A stretch of 64,000 nucleotides of DNA from Cymbidium sinense (GCA_021442155.1 CM038232.1:62527436-62591435), one strand, 5' to 3'; counted from the stretch's first letter, positions 1 through 12,521 are shown. Notes: generated from the letters alone by a model not told the origin. Made by a program: numbers and translations.

Positions 1-893
1 ATCGAGCAAAGCAGTGAATGAAGTATTCAAATCAATGATATAAAACATGGCTTCAGTCTTCTAGTCACCTATCTCTAAAGGTAACACTATAAAATCTAAA
101 GCCCGCTCACCTTGTTCATTGAATCCTCTCAACATCATCTGATCTCCTCGAAGTGTGGAGATATGGATCCTCAAATAGGCAAGGGTCTTTAGACTCATAA
201 TGTTCACTGATGCATCTAGATCAATGAGAACTCTGGCAAGTCTAAACCTGTCCATGTCAACTGTGATGTAGAGGAGGCAGTTGTGCTCTAAGTCCCCAAG
301 AAGAAGGTCTTCATCTGTGAAGGTTATCCTCTAAGCTTCTTTTGTATAATGTGCCTCCTCACCTATAGCAGTCAGTTGAGCTAAGCATATCTCAAGATCA
401 AGGAGAGCCTTGATTAGTGATTCTCTCATCTCTTTAGATAAGACAAGGTCATCATATATGCTTAGCTTAGATGGTAACTTTCTTTGATAAGAAAGGACAT
501 TGTAGTCCACCTTGAGTTGATCCTCTTCAAGCATATCCAAGGGTGGAGCATCTTGTGGAGGGGCTTCATCCTCTCCACTTATTTCCCTATATCTTATGGT
601 GCAGAGGTAGAACCTTGCCACTAGGTTGACTCGGTGATCTCTTGTGGCAATGGGGTAAAGACATCAAGCTCATCTACAGCTTCTCCTATAGAACCCTCAA
701 AATTGGATGATTTCAAGTTTACCTCAAGAGGTGAACCCGTAGTATTCAGAGTAGGAAATTCTAACTCTGAATCAGAAAGAGGAAGATCAAAATTGTTATA
801 ATTATTTTGACTTGAAGAGTTATCATTAAGAATAGAAGAAGATAACCCATCAGAAGTGACATAGATGTAATTCAAATAAGCTTTATTCTTCAA
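1..893 (-). pseudogene. Ty3/gypsy (Ogre/Tat-like) gag-pol linker and aspartic protease, decayed
   Basis: The minus strand reads, in broken frames, through an acidic linker (893-621, then 621-331) into a retroviral-type aspartic protease region (330-61). The stretch ITFTDEDLLLG followed by VLIDLDASVNIMS matches the family pattern in which a D-G/S-A-xNI motif forms the active site. Here the catalytic Asp-Ser/Thr-Gly is degenerate (DLDAS), so the enzyme is probably dead. Stops occur around 330 and 60. The rest of pol (reverse transcriptase, RNase H, integrase) would lie off the left edge. The neighbours are gag, leader and LTR to the right, all on the same strand. Assignment to Ogre/Tat rests on the protein pattern, the long LTR and the primer site, without a phylogeny. 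Confidence 0.7.
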
Positions 894-1389
894 TTTCTTG
901 GATTTATTTGGATGTACAAAATAGAAATCAAGTAAAGTGAGTGGGGTAAGGGATTTGATGCCCTTATCTGCTAATATAAGAGTTCTACTAGTAGAAGAAG
1001 AAGAACTAGCTAAAGTGGAGGAAGTTGCCAGTGTAGAAGTTACAATTGTAGGAAGTCGACTCGTGGTTGCATCGGGCTATCCCTGGCAATACATGTCAGC
1101 CGCCGTTGTGATTTCCTTAAGTTGGCACTAGCAACTTGCAAACCTTCCTTGATGTTGGAGGTTTGAGCTGACTGAGGCACCCACAAGAAAAGTTTCTTGA
1201 TCTTTTGGATGATCTTCTTAGAGGTTTTGGATAAAGAAATATCCCAACCTTCTTTAGTTTTGGAAGGATCACATGTATCTCCAAGGATTACCCTAATGAA
1301 ACTGGATGGTTGTTCCACAAGGTATTCCTTTGGGATAACTACAACACCAGTCTTGAAGCTATGTTCAAGTCAGTCCTTAAATGTGAAGC

Positions 1390-4159
1390 AATCCTCCAAA
1401 ATATGGCCTAGCATACAGTGGTAGGGACAAAAGTTAGGATCATGACTTTTGCCAACTTCCTCCGGCCTCCTAGGTTCGGGTAGCTGAAAATCAGGCTTCT
1501 TCAAGAGATTCTTAAAGATCTTCTTGATTACCTTCCTCTTAAATGAATAAAGCTTATTTAGCTTATCTAAAAGAGTAAGTGGACCATTACCACCGGTGGT
1601 GGGTATGTACAGTGCCGTATGATGGCTAAGGAGGTGGCTGCAGTGGAGGCTACCGTGGAGGCCGGAGGGCTGGTGGTGGTGGTGAGGAGGGTGGAGGTCA
1701 TGGTCTCTTAGACTAATCTCTAGCTAGTTGCTTTTCCTTATCTATCATTGTCACTGTCCTCGACTTCTCTTCATAGATCTTATGTGGCTTCTGCTTAGGC
1801 AACTGATCTTGAAAAGGTAACTATTTGGCCTCTCCTTGTAGACTAGTCGCCTTATTAATTAGCTTCTCAAATATTTTGATAATGAAGCCCTTAAGCATGA
1901 AGGTGACCAGGCAATGAATATTCTTTAAAAGAATCTCAATGGCATGCTGTTCAGATAGCTACGTTCACATTTCATACTCAGGTTACGCCATCTGAGAATA
2001 TAGTCAACAAGGAACTCGCCTAAGTGTTGTTGTGCTATAACAAGATCACCTACAGTAACCCTTTGCTGAGCTCCAGCAAACCTCTAGATGAAGAGTTGTT
2101 CCAACTCAGCAAATGCCTTTACTAAACTATTAGGAAGTTTAGCATACTAGTCAAAAGCTATCTCTGCTAGGCTAATGACAAAGAGGTAGAAAACCAAAGC
2201 ATCGCTGCCACCAGCGTTGCAACAACTGGCCCTGAAGTGTGCGATATGCTGCCTCGGGTTTCCACTATCATCAAAGCTTTTAAAGGAAGGTGGCACGAAA
2301 CCCTTGGGATATTGGACTGTATCAAATTCCTCCGGGTATGGTCTACCTTTTAGAACCATTGATCCTACCTCAGCTTGAGCCAATGCTTCCTTCACTTGCT
2401 GCTCAACCATGAATTTTATATCTTTTTCTTATATGGAGGTACTTTCCACTACCTTCCAATACATGCTAGTGATACCTTGCTCAATGGGAGGTAAGGTCTT
2501 GACTGGGTCCAAGACATGCACTAACTCTGGCTGATTGACCTTAGCTGTGATATGGTGAACTACTGGAGCTTATTTTTGAAGTACTGAAACTACTGCTAAC
2601 AAGTCCTCAAGCTGCTTTGTCATCCTATCTATCTTTTCATCTTTTTGTTTTAATTGTGCTTGAAGGTGTTGATGCAAATGGGTTGTGTCTTCTTATTTAG
2701 CATCATCACCTTCCATAGCTTGTTGCTCTATGAGGAGGGATCCCTTGGTATCTACCATGCAAACCTAGACTGAGTCTCCCAACAAATCATCTTTGTTGGG
2801 ATCGAAATTAACCTTCTCCTCATCGGACCAATCATACCCCAAAATTTTCTTCTTTTCCATGAAATAATGAGCCACTATCTCATCTAAAGAATGATCAATC
2901 TGAGCAGGTATAAATATCTTTGGCTAACCGGTGTGATTATTATCGTGTAATAAGAGGCACCGGACCTCGCCTGCTGCTAGAGAGTCAATCCTATGAGGAC
3001 TATACTCACTCAAAGAGACACACTCCTGACTATCACTTGCTATGAAAGGGGTGGCATTCCTAGGAGGTTCCACTATCATCAGCACAGCTGGGCTATCATC
3101 TACTACCTCTATAATAGCTGCTACAATCTTCATGTCCTGTTGAACTGGCAGAGTTGGTGAAGGGATGACCACTATGCTTCGGGGTCGCCACTCCTTCCAC
3201 ACCACCACTGGGGTAGAAGGTCAAGGTGGAGAGCTTGTCCTCGCCACATTAGGTGGAGTAGATGGAGTAGGATCCCTCGGCCGTAGCCAGATCACCAACG
3301 GGGTACGCTTCTCCCTGGATATGGCATTCATGGCCTTTGATGGAACTGGATATGTTGTGACATGGACGGGGGACGGCGGACAGGGAGTGGAGCGGTGTGG
3401 TGGAAACACCACCGACTCTCTATGAACAGGAGCTATCCTCCTATGATGACTAGTCCCAGTAAGTAGGATGTTGTCTATCTGGTCGGCGCACGTAGCGCAC
3501 CGAGCTGAAAAATTGATGAGTGTAGAAGTTGCTGACTGGCGACTGAACCTCCGCCTCTCCCTACAGGTAATATGAGCAGATGTATGGGCCTCTCTGGCCC
3601 TCTCCTATCGAATATGTTTCCCCACACTATGAAAAATGATAGATCTCAAATCAAATTGAGCTTTGGACTCTGAACGTTCGTAAGCTCTGCCAACCTGGCA
3701 TAAGACTGATCGGAGGCTGGCATATGACCTCATGCTCTGACTGACTGCAGGCTGATGTCGAACCACTGGTGGAGGTGAAGTGCAGTTCCTCCTAGCATCC
3801 TCTTTGTCTGACCTAGAGAGAGGATGAAACTGGTTTGCTATAACCAGTGGTGAAGTTAAAACAGGAAACTCCTCAACAGCTAAACGGGAGGCTGCCTTCA
3901 TCTCCCTAGCAATCCTAGTATGATACCACTTGATCATGCAATTTTTGTTCCTTCACTGTGTTCTGGTATGATGAGAGGAGTGAGAGCTTGACCCATACTC
4001 AAAGGTAGGGGAGGCAATCCCTGAGATCAAGGGAACCTTACCCTTAGAGGTAAGAGAGGGTGCTAGCCCCTCACTAGGCGACGAGAAACCATGAGGAACA
4101 TCCGGGACGGTGCTAGTACTATAACTGTTGAAGCTAGTGGGACTACCACTGCTTTCCAC
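1390..4159 (-). pseudogene. Ty3/gypsy (Ogre/Tat-like) gag, decayed
   Basis: The minus strand from about 4159 to 1390 encodes the degraded Gag polyprotein. Reading in element order there is a Ser/Thr/Pro-rich N-terminal part (4159-3600), a weakly coding stretch, then an acidic and coiled-coil-like segment (about 2860-2560, with KDEKIDRMTKQLEDLL). The retrotransposon gag core follows at 2410-2147 (GRPYPEEFDTVQYPKGF, then SFKSFDDSGNPRQH). A knuckle-like motif CPYHCMLGHILEDC lies near 1435-1385. Gag packages element RNA into virus-like particles. Several in-frame stops and frame changes interrupt it, so no intact Gag can be made. The core motif is a strong family match; the outer limits are approximate. 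Confidence 0.75.
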
Positions 4160-6294
4160 TTTAGAGAGGGGATGTCAATTAGAGGTAATCGATCCGATGA
4201 TGGCTTACCGCCACCATTCTATTGCAGGGGAGTGCCCTCACATGTGATCCTCACTCCCTCAAATACCCTACTGAAATAGATAAGGTGTGTATGATCCAAT
4301 CAGGGGAAATTAGCTTGGTCCAAGGCCAAGTCCATGCTATGAAGGAAAGTGAATATGAACTCATGAGCTCGCCATTTCGCATCAACCGCAAAAAACCGAA
4401 AGACCAATCAATCATGTGAATCGCAATATATGAAATGAGCTTGGATTATCTTATTTTTTGAATTGAATTGAAAATTTGAACCCACATCCAACATCTTGGA
4501 AGTAAGGGGTTCAAGTCGATTGATTTATAGAAGATTAGGAAATTTGATTGAAAAGAGGAATTTTTGAATATGAATCCACTTTCAACAAATTTGGGTATAA
4601 AATGGACTCAAATATTTTTAGAAGGATGCTTCCATAGGTTCATGTTTGTTTGAATTTAGATTTTGATTTAAGAACCCTTTCCATTAACAAATTTGGGTAT
4701 GTTAAAGTAAGGGTCAATTGGTTTTGTCTTTTTTAATTGGGAATTTTACTTAGCAAATTTGGGTATGCTAGTGAAGTGTTTGAAAATAATTATTCCTTTT
4801 TTGTGTGAATTGTTATTTGATTTTGAAAATTGGAATTCCCACTTAGCAAGTTTAGGTATGCTAAGTGAAGAACCCAAGTGTGTTTTGTTTGATTTTTGAA
4901 AATAGGATTCTTAGCAAATTTGAGCATGCTAAGAAGATCCTAAAGTGTTTCATTTGTTTTGATTTTTTTTTTTTGATTGAAAGTGTAGACCAAATATGGT
5001 ATGTTAAAGATGAAATTCCACATAATTTTGTGAAATGCAAATTTCGCTTAGCAAATTTGAGTATGATAAATGAAATTTCAAGAGATGTGTTTAAAATTTT
5101 TGGTTTTGAACTTGGAGACTTCACTTAGCAAATGAAGATTTTGAATGTGAAAACTTCACTTAGCAATTTTGAGTATGCTAAATGAAGTCCCAAATGTGTT
5201 TGGAAATTTTTGGTTTTGAACTTGGAAACTTTACTTAGCAAATTTAAGTATGCTAAATGAAGTTCCAAATGTGTTTGAAAATTTTTGATTTTGAATTCAG
5301 AGACTTCACTTAGCAAATTTGAGTATGCTAAATGAAGTTCCAAATGTATTTGAAAATTTTGAAAATATGATTACTGAGTTTTGATTTTTGAAAAGAAGAC
5401 TTCCATTCAACAAATTTGGGTATGTAGGAATGGAGGTCAATCCTTTTTTTTTTTTTTGAAATGTAAAAAGTTTATTTTGTGTATGATTATTACTTTTTTG
5501 AAAGAGGGAATTCCAACTTAATCATATGTAGGATATGTTTAAGTGGGATTTTCAAATGATGTTATTTTTATTTAGGAATGGAATCTTCATTCAATAAATT
5601 TGAGTATATTAAATGAAGATGTTCATATGTGCTTTTGAAAAATTTAATTTTATTTGAATATGAAACTCCCATTCAATAGGTGTGAGTAAATTGAATGGAA
5701 AGGTTCATAAGTGCCTTTTTTTTAAAATTATATCTTTGATTTTGATTTTGACTTTTGGAAAGATGATTGTTCACTTTATTTTGAAAATGAAATCTTCATC
5801 AATATGAATTGAAAGAAGATGTTCATTTGTGCTTTTGAAAGATATTGTTAGTTTTATTTTTGAGGATTCCTACATATAACAATTATGAGAATTGTTAGAT
5901 GAGGATGATTTAAGAAAAAATTTTATCAAAAATATTTTATTATGTGCATTTTTGAAAGTGTGCTTTTTGAAAAGTAAGATTTTTATGAAAAAATTATTTT
6001 GTTTTTATTATTTTAGAATGAACATTTCCTTATCATAAAAATGATAAGGAGGAAGTCTTTGAATACTTTTTTCTATTAGATTTTTATTTTTACCCATTGG
6101 AGAATCCAACGGGGGTTTTAAGACTAGCATGGGGTGATGTCCTAAAACCTAAAGATGTTGGCTAGCTTAACTTAAGGATGAAATAATCTAAGTGCCAGCA
6201 GAAAGAAAGATAGTCTAGGGTTCATACAAAAGTACAAACCCACTATCGATACTTAGAGACATCGATCATTTATCAAAGATGGAGAGAGGAACCA
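4160..6294 (-). other. Untranslated leader of the minus-strand LTR element
   Basis: This AT-rich stretch between gag and the primer site has no sustained coding frame and is the 5' untranslated leader of the element. Most of it is a tandem series of diverged units, each with a short inverted repeat (listed separately). The part next to the primer site (6100-6290) aligns by eye, in reverse complement, with 62660-62840 beside the primer site of the + strand element. This supports one family for both elements. Confidence 0.6.
4660..6052 (-). repeat. Array of about 14 imperfect hairpin units in the leader
   Basis: Units recur every 65-110 bp. Each has two complementary arms around a loop of about 10 nt. 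Clear examples are arms CACTTAGCA (4840-4848) with TGCTAAGTG (4859-4867); GGATTCTTAGCA (4905-4916) with its bulged complement (4927-4940); CTTCACTTAGCA (5304-5315) with TGCTAAATGAAGT (5326-5338); TAACAATT (5877-5884) with AATTGTTA (5890-5897); and TCCTTATCAT (6027-6036) with ATGATAAGGA (6041-6050). Arms change between units, yet usually stay complementary. The loop reads roughly aaatttgagta on the + strand, so about TACTCAAATTT in the element's sense. Confidence 0.8.
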
Positions 6295-6312
6295 TCCCCA
6301 GCAGAGTCGCTA
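6295..6312 (-). other. Primer-binding site of the minus-strand LTR element
   Basis: On the minus strand the sequence TAGCGACTCTGCTGGGGA lies just inside the LTR. It differs at three positions from TGGCGACTTCACTGGGGA at 62644-62661 in the other element. From memory, Ogre-type elements use a tRNA-Arg primer site of this form, so tRNA-Arg is the likely primer. That assignment is not checked. Confidence 0.55.
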
Positions 6313-6320
6313 GAAAAATC

Positions 6321-9300
6321 TGTGGTGAAAATTTTAACATTCTTGAGTGTCCTCTTCATCATCATCTTCCTCTTTCCTTTCAAAGGTGGAAAGAATAATA
6401 AAGAAATGATAACACATGGGAATATAAAATTGCCTTGGTAGGATGCCACGTAAATCCGCAGATGTACTTATTAGGGTGATTAGGTAAGACATTAAGGAGA
6501 GGTGTACTATCTTGAAAGGTAGAAGTCACTACCCTACAATGGACCTAATCACCAAAATAAAGACTCCTAAGGACGTTGGGTCTTCGAGGTGTACCAGAGA
6601 TTCTTCCCCTACTATATATGGAAAAGTAAAGCATGATTTATTTTAAATCGGGTTCATTAAGTTCCCTACAGGGCAAGCCCCCATAGTTAATTACATCCTA
6701 AGGACTAGAGATTCTTTAAGAAAATTCTCGATTAATGTAAATGATCGTTGTCTCTAAAGATTTTAATAGGAAAGGACAATCAATCAATTAGTTCATTTTT
6801 GAAGATCAAATGGGATTAATTAGAGAGAGATTTATTATCGAATCCAAATAGAGATAAGTAAGAGATGCTCACGATGCTAAGAAACCTAGCGAGCATCTCA
6901 AACTATCCTACGATTGGGCTTTATATTTTTGAAAATTGATTTAATTTGTTTGAGTTGAATTTTTCATTAGAATGCTAGGGCTTATAATCCCACAATACAA
7001 GGTTATAAAAATTCCTAAGAGGTGAGGATTTATGCTTATGACCCATAAAGGGGAGAAGCAACCTCAAAACCTAAATCTAGGGAGCTTTGGCGAGGGCCAA
7101 AAGTATAACCTAAATCTAAGGTGAAAGTGGATATTTGGTTTGCCTCCATAAGAGAGGATAAACCACCTGATTACTTGGACTTACAATCGCTTGGGGGTGG
7201 CTGCCAATTAACTCCTCAAACAGTTTTAAATTCATGTAGGCAAGTCATATATTTTATGCAAGATAGCTAAGCTATTATTTATTTAGAAGGAGACTAAGTC
7301 CTTAAATTCACTCCCTAAAGAGACTAGATCATGTAAGGGCATGCTTCAAATGACCTAAATCTAATGCGATTCAGATTTCATTTTTATTTTTATTTTTAAA
7401 CAATCATTTTGACTCAGGCTAATAGGATTCATATGCCTAATGAATAAGATATGAGGTTATAGGCCAAAATCAGCAAGAAGGGAGGAGGTGTGTTTCCACC
7501 ATGGCTCTCAAAGGTTAATCCAAGTTTCTCTGGAAAAGGTGAAAGCCCTCCAATCAAGAGTTAAACAAGATGTAGTTATGCATGATGTTATAAAAGAAGT
7601 ACTCATCCAGCTGAGGGGTTGCTAATTCTTTTATCTTGATTTTAAACCTAAGCTTTAGGTGAGGTTATAAGTTCTTTATTTTAATTTTGAATTGTTAAGT
7701 TTGGTAGAAGATTTATTTTTTTTCTAAGAGTCTAATCATCATCCAGGACATACATAAAGCAAGGAATAAACTAGGAAAAGGATGCCACTTAATGCACAAG
7801 CTAAACAAATCATCAATCAATTTATAAAGCTAATCGCAAAAAGAATAAGAGGTCATTATGGTCGGGCACCACCGCACAAACTCAAAAAATAAATTGGGTA
7901 GCCAAGCTCTACCCTTATACAACCCGGATTACAAATGAATTAAATACAATTAAGCAAGGAATTCATTTTTATGTTGGTCTTCAAGCTTCATTTCTTCATT
8001 TCTTCATTCTTCTTTTCTTCTTTTCTTCTTTTTTCTTCTTTTCTTCTTTCTTCTTCTTTTCTTCTTTCTTCTTTGATTCCTTCTTTTAGATGGTTGGAAG
8101 GTGGATACTCCAAAGACTGCACATGGTGCAAAAGATGAGATCTTATGACCAATGCTCACCCTAATCCCCATAACAATCATTCCAAAATCATAATTGCAAA
8201 AATTATATAAAAAGAAAAAGTAAATCTAGCTAACACCTGCAAAATAGAGATTAGCTAAAATAAATCATACAAATCCCGAGCATGTATGTTGGACTTATCA
8301 CCCCACACATGGGTGACTAAGTTCACTTGGCATATTGGATTATGCTTAGGGGTATAAGCACCTGCATAACAAAAGAATTTATATTTTTATTTATTACAGT
8401 GCCCCTTAAGCATAATCCCCTATAGAAAATAAAGGTTAGACTAAGATCGTCCTACCATTCAGTCTACGAGCATATACCTTAACATCTAGTCTAAAATATA
8501 TATCACAAAATAAAAATAAACATCAAACCATGCACCGCCCTAACCTAAAGCTAGAAGTGGTGACTTAGCCTAATGTGTATGCTTTTAAAGTTTGTGTAGC
8601 ATACTTAGCTATGACTTTAAGTCAGAGTTTTCTAAGTATTAAGATTGTTCAACTTAGGGGAGGGTTTCATTTGGGCTAAGCGTTGACTTGGTCAACCCTT
8701 AGGTTTGACTTAGTTTGACCTAATTTGATTGATTGATCATCCCATGATGATTGTTCATCATGATGAGAGGCAAAGATTGGCTTAGTTCAATCAAATTTGG
8801 TTAGGATTAGAATTTGGCTCATAAGGGTACTTTAGCTCACTTTGGGTCAAGTAAGCCTGAGTAGGTAAAATGGCTTGGTCAAAGCTTGATTTGAGTTTGA
8901 TTAAACTTGTATATGGACTTATGATTGAAATATAAATCCATTTCCAAGTGGTTTGAAGTTAAATGGGTTTTGATTCATTTGACAATTTCATATTCAAAGG
9001 AAGAACATGAATGGATTTTGGCTTGATTTTAGAATTGATTTTTTGTTAAGTGATTGAAGTTTGTATTTATATTTAGATTCATGATTGAAGGATTGATTGA
9101 ATCATGAAGGAAAATCAAGAGTTTGGCTTGATTTGAAGTTGATTTGGCTAAGTTCAAGATTTTGACTTGAAAGGCCTAGGTTGGATTTTGAGTAGATTTG
9201 AGTTAGATTTTTGGAAGTGGTTTTGATTGTTTAAATTTATATTTCATTTATATATGTGAATATAAATGAGAATATAAATGAGTCCTGAGAAAATTTCAAG

Positions 9301-9910
9301 GATTTGAAGTGATTTGATCATGATCTAAGCTAAGTCCTTAAAAGGAAATTTAAAGAACTTAGGAAATTTTGGTGTTTTGGATTTGATTTTTTAAGTTTTG
9401 TTTGATTTATTTATATTTATATTTAATTTATATATGTGAATATAAATGAGAATATAAATGGTTTATGAAAAAATTTCATGAGTTTTAATTGGTTTGATCA
9501 TGATTTAAGATAAGTCCTTAAGAGGGAAATCAAGGACTTAAGAAATATTTATAAATTGAAATTTTAATCATGGGTTTCAATCATGGATTTCAATCATGTG
9601 ATATTGATTTGAGTTTGGAGAAAATCAAATAAGATTGATTTGGAGTTTGAGAAAATCAATTAGTATTGATTTGGAATTTGACTTGAAGGAAGGAAGTGAG
9701 GAATGGTTCAAGCTAAGGGTAGGCAAATTTTCCTAACACCCCTAAGGCATGACCTATTCCTATGGTTAACTCTTCTAAGTCTCTAGAGCTAGTTTGAGTA
9801 TCCACCTAATCACTAGATGTGTCTTAAGACTAAGGATCTCTTAGTGTCTAAGAAAAATCTTATGTTTAAGATGGAGGGGTTGAGAGCTCATCCTAAAAAT
9901 GAGGTCAACA
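6321..9910 (-). mobile_element. LTR of the Ogre/Tat-like Ty3/gypsy element (5' LTR, about 3.6 kb)
   Basis: In element sense the LTR starts TGTTGACCTCA (right end, 9910) and ends CACCACA (left end, 6321), next to the primer site. Its ends and several inner blocks match, in reverse complement, the LTR at 54879-62633. Examples are the stretch around 8395-8600 against 60580-60740 and that around 9700-9910 against 54879-55080. There are no long open frames. It holds a TTCTTC tract and a region of repeated ATTTGATT-like words at 8650-9700. The second LTR is off the left edge, so LTR identity and target duplication cannot be tested. Exact ends are uncertain by a few bases. Confidence 0.6.
7990..8085. 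repeat. Pyrimidine tract, (TTC)n/(TTCTT)n microsatellite
   Basis: About 95 bp of almost pure T and C built from TTCTTC and TTTTC words lies inside the left LTR. The corresponding place in the right LTR (about 61020-61075) is a purine run with AAGAAG words, as expected from the opposite orientation. Confidence 0.85.
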
Positions 9911-10039
9911 CATACCTCCAAAATAGATTAAGAATAATTTAGAATCTCAATATGGGTTGTCACTATCATATATGAAATTATGGCGCTCAAGATAGGTAGA
10001 ATGAAATAATATATTTGGATCAATTGAATCTAATTATAA

Positions 10040-11460
10040 TTTGGTTCCTACATTGAGAGCAATGCTTGTAGAAAGAAATCTTGGTTCTCACATCATTTTT
10101 CAATATAATGAAAAAGATAAATCATTTGACAGATTCTACATTAGTTTTAAAATGTGTGTTGATGGCTTCCTTGCGGGTTATTGACACTTCATAGGCCTTG
10201 ATGCTTATCATTTGAAGTCCAAATATCCAGGAGTGTTGCTTTCAGCAAATGCTCTGGATGGTAATAATGGATTGTTTACAATAGCTTTTGTAATTATTGA
10301 GTCTGAATCAAAGAAATCATGGCTATGGTTTTTAAATATTTGGCTATATCATTTCAATGTGAGGTTAATCCATTAGCATTCATTTCAAACATGGAAAAAT
10401 GATTGGGGGAGGCTATCAAATATGTATTTCCTGATGCAGAGCATAGGGTTTGTGTGCATCATCTTTGGAAGAATATAAAAAAATACCACCACTATCATGG
10501 AAGCCCAAATATTAGAAATACATTTTAGTTGGCCATAAACACATACAGTCAATATGTTTTTGATAAAAAAGTTATTGAATTACATGAGATGAGTCATCAG
10601 CTTCATGGTTACTTGTGTAGTCTTCCGTACAAATAGTCCAAATGCCAATTTTCATCTGAAATAAAAAAATCATGCTACTACCAATAACATGTCAGAGTCA
10701 TTCAACTCTTGGATTGGAGAAACTAGAGATAAACCTATTATTGACTTGATTGACAAAATTAGGGGGGGTGCTTATGGAGCAAAGATTAAAAAGGAAGGTG
10801 TTTTCAGCTCAATGGAAGGGTGTATTGGTTCCTACAATTGAAGAATATATTAGAAATATCACAACAAAGAAGACACAATTTATTATAAGTAAATCAACCA
10901 CATTCAAAGCGGAGGTTGAAGGGCATCATGAAAGGCATGAGGTAGATATACAAAATATGGCTTGTAGTTGTAGATTCTGGCAAATGGCTGGTTTGCCAAG
11001 TATTCATACTATTGCTTTCATCGACATGAAAGACCAATCACATTGGCATATATATGTTGATGAACATTATTATACAAGAAGGTAGTTTATTTTTTAATAT
11101 TAAATTGAATTATTGATGTAATCTATATGACATACATTTATATGGGTGACATTATCTCTTTAAGTAGATATCAAATGGCTTATGACGGTGCAATCGCTAC
11201 ACTCTTGGGAGAGAACAATGGATTGTGCCTACGGATAGTTTGCAATTCGAGGTGCTACATACATCACGACCAAGGGGTATGCCTAGGAAAAGGAGAATGT
11301 GTAGCTTTATGGAGAACTCTAGCATAAAAAGCAAATTGAAGCACAAATGTGGTCTATGTGGTTATTTACGACATCATAAAAGCACTTGCAAAAACCCAAT
11401 AGCTCAATCAAACTCAAACTTGCAAAAATTGAAGAATCAGAATGTAGTGACTCAAGAATA
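10040..11460 (+). pseudogene. Mutator-like (MULE) transposase remnant
   Basis: The + strand shows, in order but in several frames with stops, the landmarks of a plant MuDR/MULE transposase. These are a GFLAGY-like start and GLDAYHLKSKYPG (about 10160-10230) from the DDE catalytic domain, then LDGNNGLFTIAF and ESESKKSWLWFL (to about 10350). Next come the C/H region HRVCVHHLWKN (about 10450) and a SWIM zinc finger CSCRFWQMAGLPSIH within an open stretch at 10750-11085. An A/T-hook-like PRGMPRKRR precedes a CCHC knuckle CGLCGYLRHHKSTC at 11225-11461. MULE transposase cuts and pastes elements with long terminal inverted repeats. Nonsense codons and frameshifts make this copy inactive. I could not find matching terminal inverted repeats. 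Confidence 0.85.
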
Positions 11461-11579
11461 AAATGATATTTTTCTATATTAACATAGAGTAGCATCTATA
11501 TTTGCATCTTTTTAGCTGCAGCTTTTGGCTAATTAAATACAATTTCTTGTGCATCTTGTAGCTGAAGAAATTAGATCAA

Positions 11580-12521
11580 TTAAAGCTGATAATTTTGTAG
11601 TCTTTCACTATACATGGAAGATGCCTTATGAGGCTGGTTGATGGCTGCTATTTTCACATTACCTAATGCTTGATGAAGCTGACTGATGGCTGTTGTTCTC
11701 ACATTAAGTATTGTCTGATGCAACTGGTTGATGAGTGTTGTTTTCACATTAAGTACTATCTTTGGTGTTGTTGTTAGGACCTGGAGACTTGTTGGTTTTG
11801 ATATTATTTTTTCTCTTCTTTGGTGGTGGTTTGACTGGTGTTTCTCATTACTTGCTGCCCACATTGGGCTCAGTTTGGCTATTATTTTCTCAGTACCTAC
11901 TGCCCACATTGGGCTCGATTTGGCTGTTGTTTTCTCAATACCTGTTGCCCACATTGAGCTCGGTTTGGCTGCTATTTTCTCAATACCTGCTCCCCACATT
12001 GGGCTCAATTTGGCTACTATTTTCTCAGTACCTGCTGCTCACCTTGGGCTCGATTTGGTTGTTGTTTTCTCATTATATGCTGCCTACTTTAGTGGTGGAT
12101 TAGCTATTGTTTTCTCATTACCTACTGCCCACATTGGGCTCAGTTTGGCTGCTATTTTTTCATTACCTGCTACCCACTTTGGTGGTGGTTTGGCTACTAT
12201 TTTTTCATTACCTGCTACCCACATTGGACTCGATTTGGCTGCTATTTTCTTATTACCTGTTGCCCACTTTGGTGGTGGTTTGGCTGATATTTTCTCATTA
12301 CCTGCTGCCCACATTGGGCTCAGTTTAGCTGTTATTTTCTCATTACCTGCTGCCCACATTAGTGGTGGTTTGGCTGTTATTTTCTCAGTACATGCTACCC
12401 ACATTGGGCTCAATTTAGATGATGTTTTCTCATTACTTGCTGCCCACATTGAGCTTGATTTAGCTGTTGTTTTCTCATTACCTATTGTTGGTGCATAGGA
12501 CCTTTTTGATAGCTGCTCCAC
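11580..12521 (-). pseudogene. Repeat-encoded hydrophilic frame, one stop
   Basis: Reading the minus strand from an ATG at 12521 gives 313 codons in one frame to a stop at 11580, with a single TAG at 12084-12086 where neighbouring units have TGG (Trp). The product would be 15-residue repeats rich in Lys, Asn, Glu, Ser and Pro, then diverged repeats with NQLHQ, ending MYSERLQNYQL. The hydrophilic composition looks more protein-like than the + strand frame. The open reading may still simply follow from the 45-bp period. No promoter, splice sites or homologue is evident. Function is unknown. Confidence 0.25.
11600..12490. repeat. 45-bp minisatellite, about 18 copies
   Basis: A tandem array with a 45-bp period. 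Units at 11840-12490 contain words like TTTTCTCATTACCTGCTGCCCACATT. Units at 11610-11760 are a diverged subfamily with TTTTCACATTA. Because 45 is a multiple of three, all phases stay open for long stretches on both strands. The + strand gives a 256-codon frame (11728-12498) of hydrophobic 15-residue repeats like LSLAAIFSLPAAHIG. The minus strand gives hydrophilic 15-residue repeats like KLSPMWAAGNEKITA (12521-11580), broken by one TAG at 12084-12086. I do not recognise either peptide as a known family. Confidence 0.85.

Noticed and set aside
4861..5343. Overlapping frames on both strands (87, 87 and 72 codons)
   Set aside because: They are translations of the hairpin repeat array. The periodic peptide comes from repeated DNA, and no domain is present.
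11728..12498. 256-codon + strand frame as a real hydrophobic membrane protein
   Set aside because: The openness follows from a 45-bp repeat in which several frames on both strands stay open. No start context, splice sites or known domain supports it.
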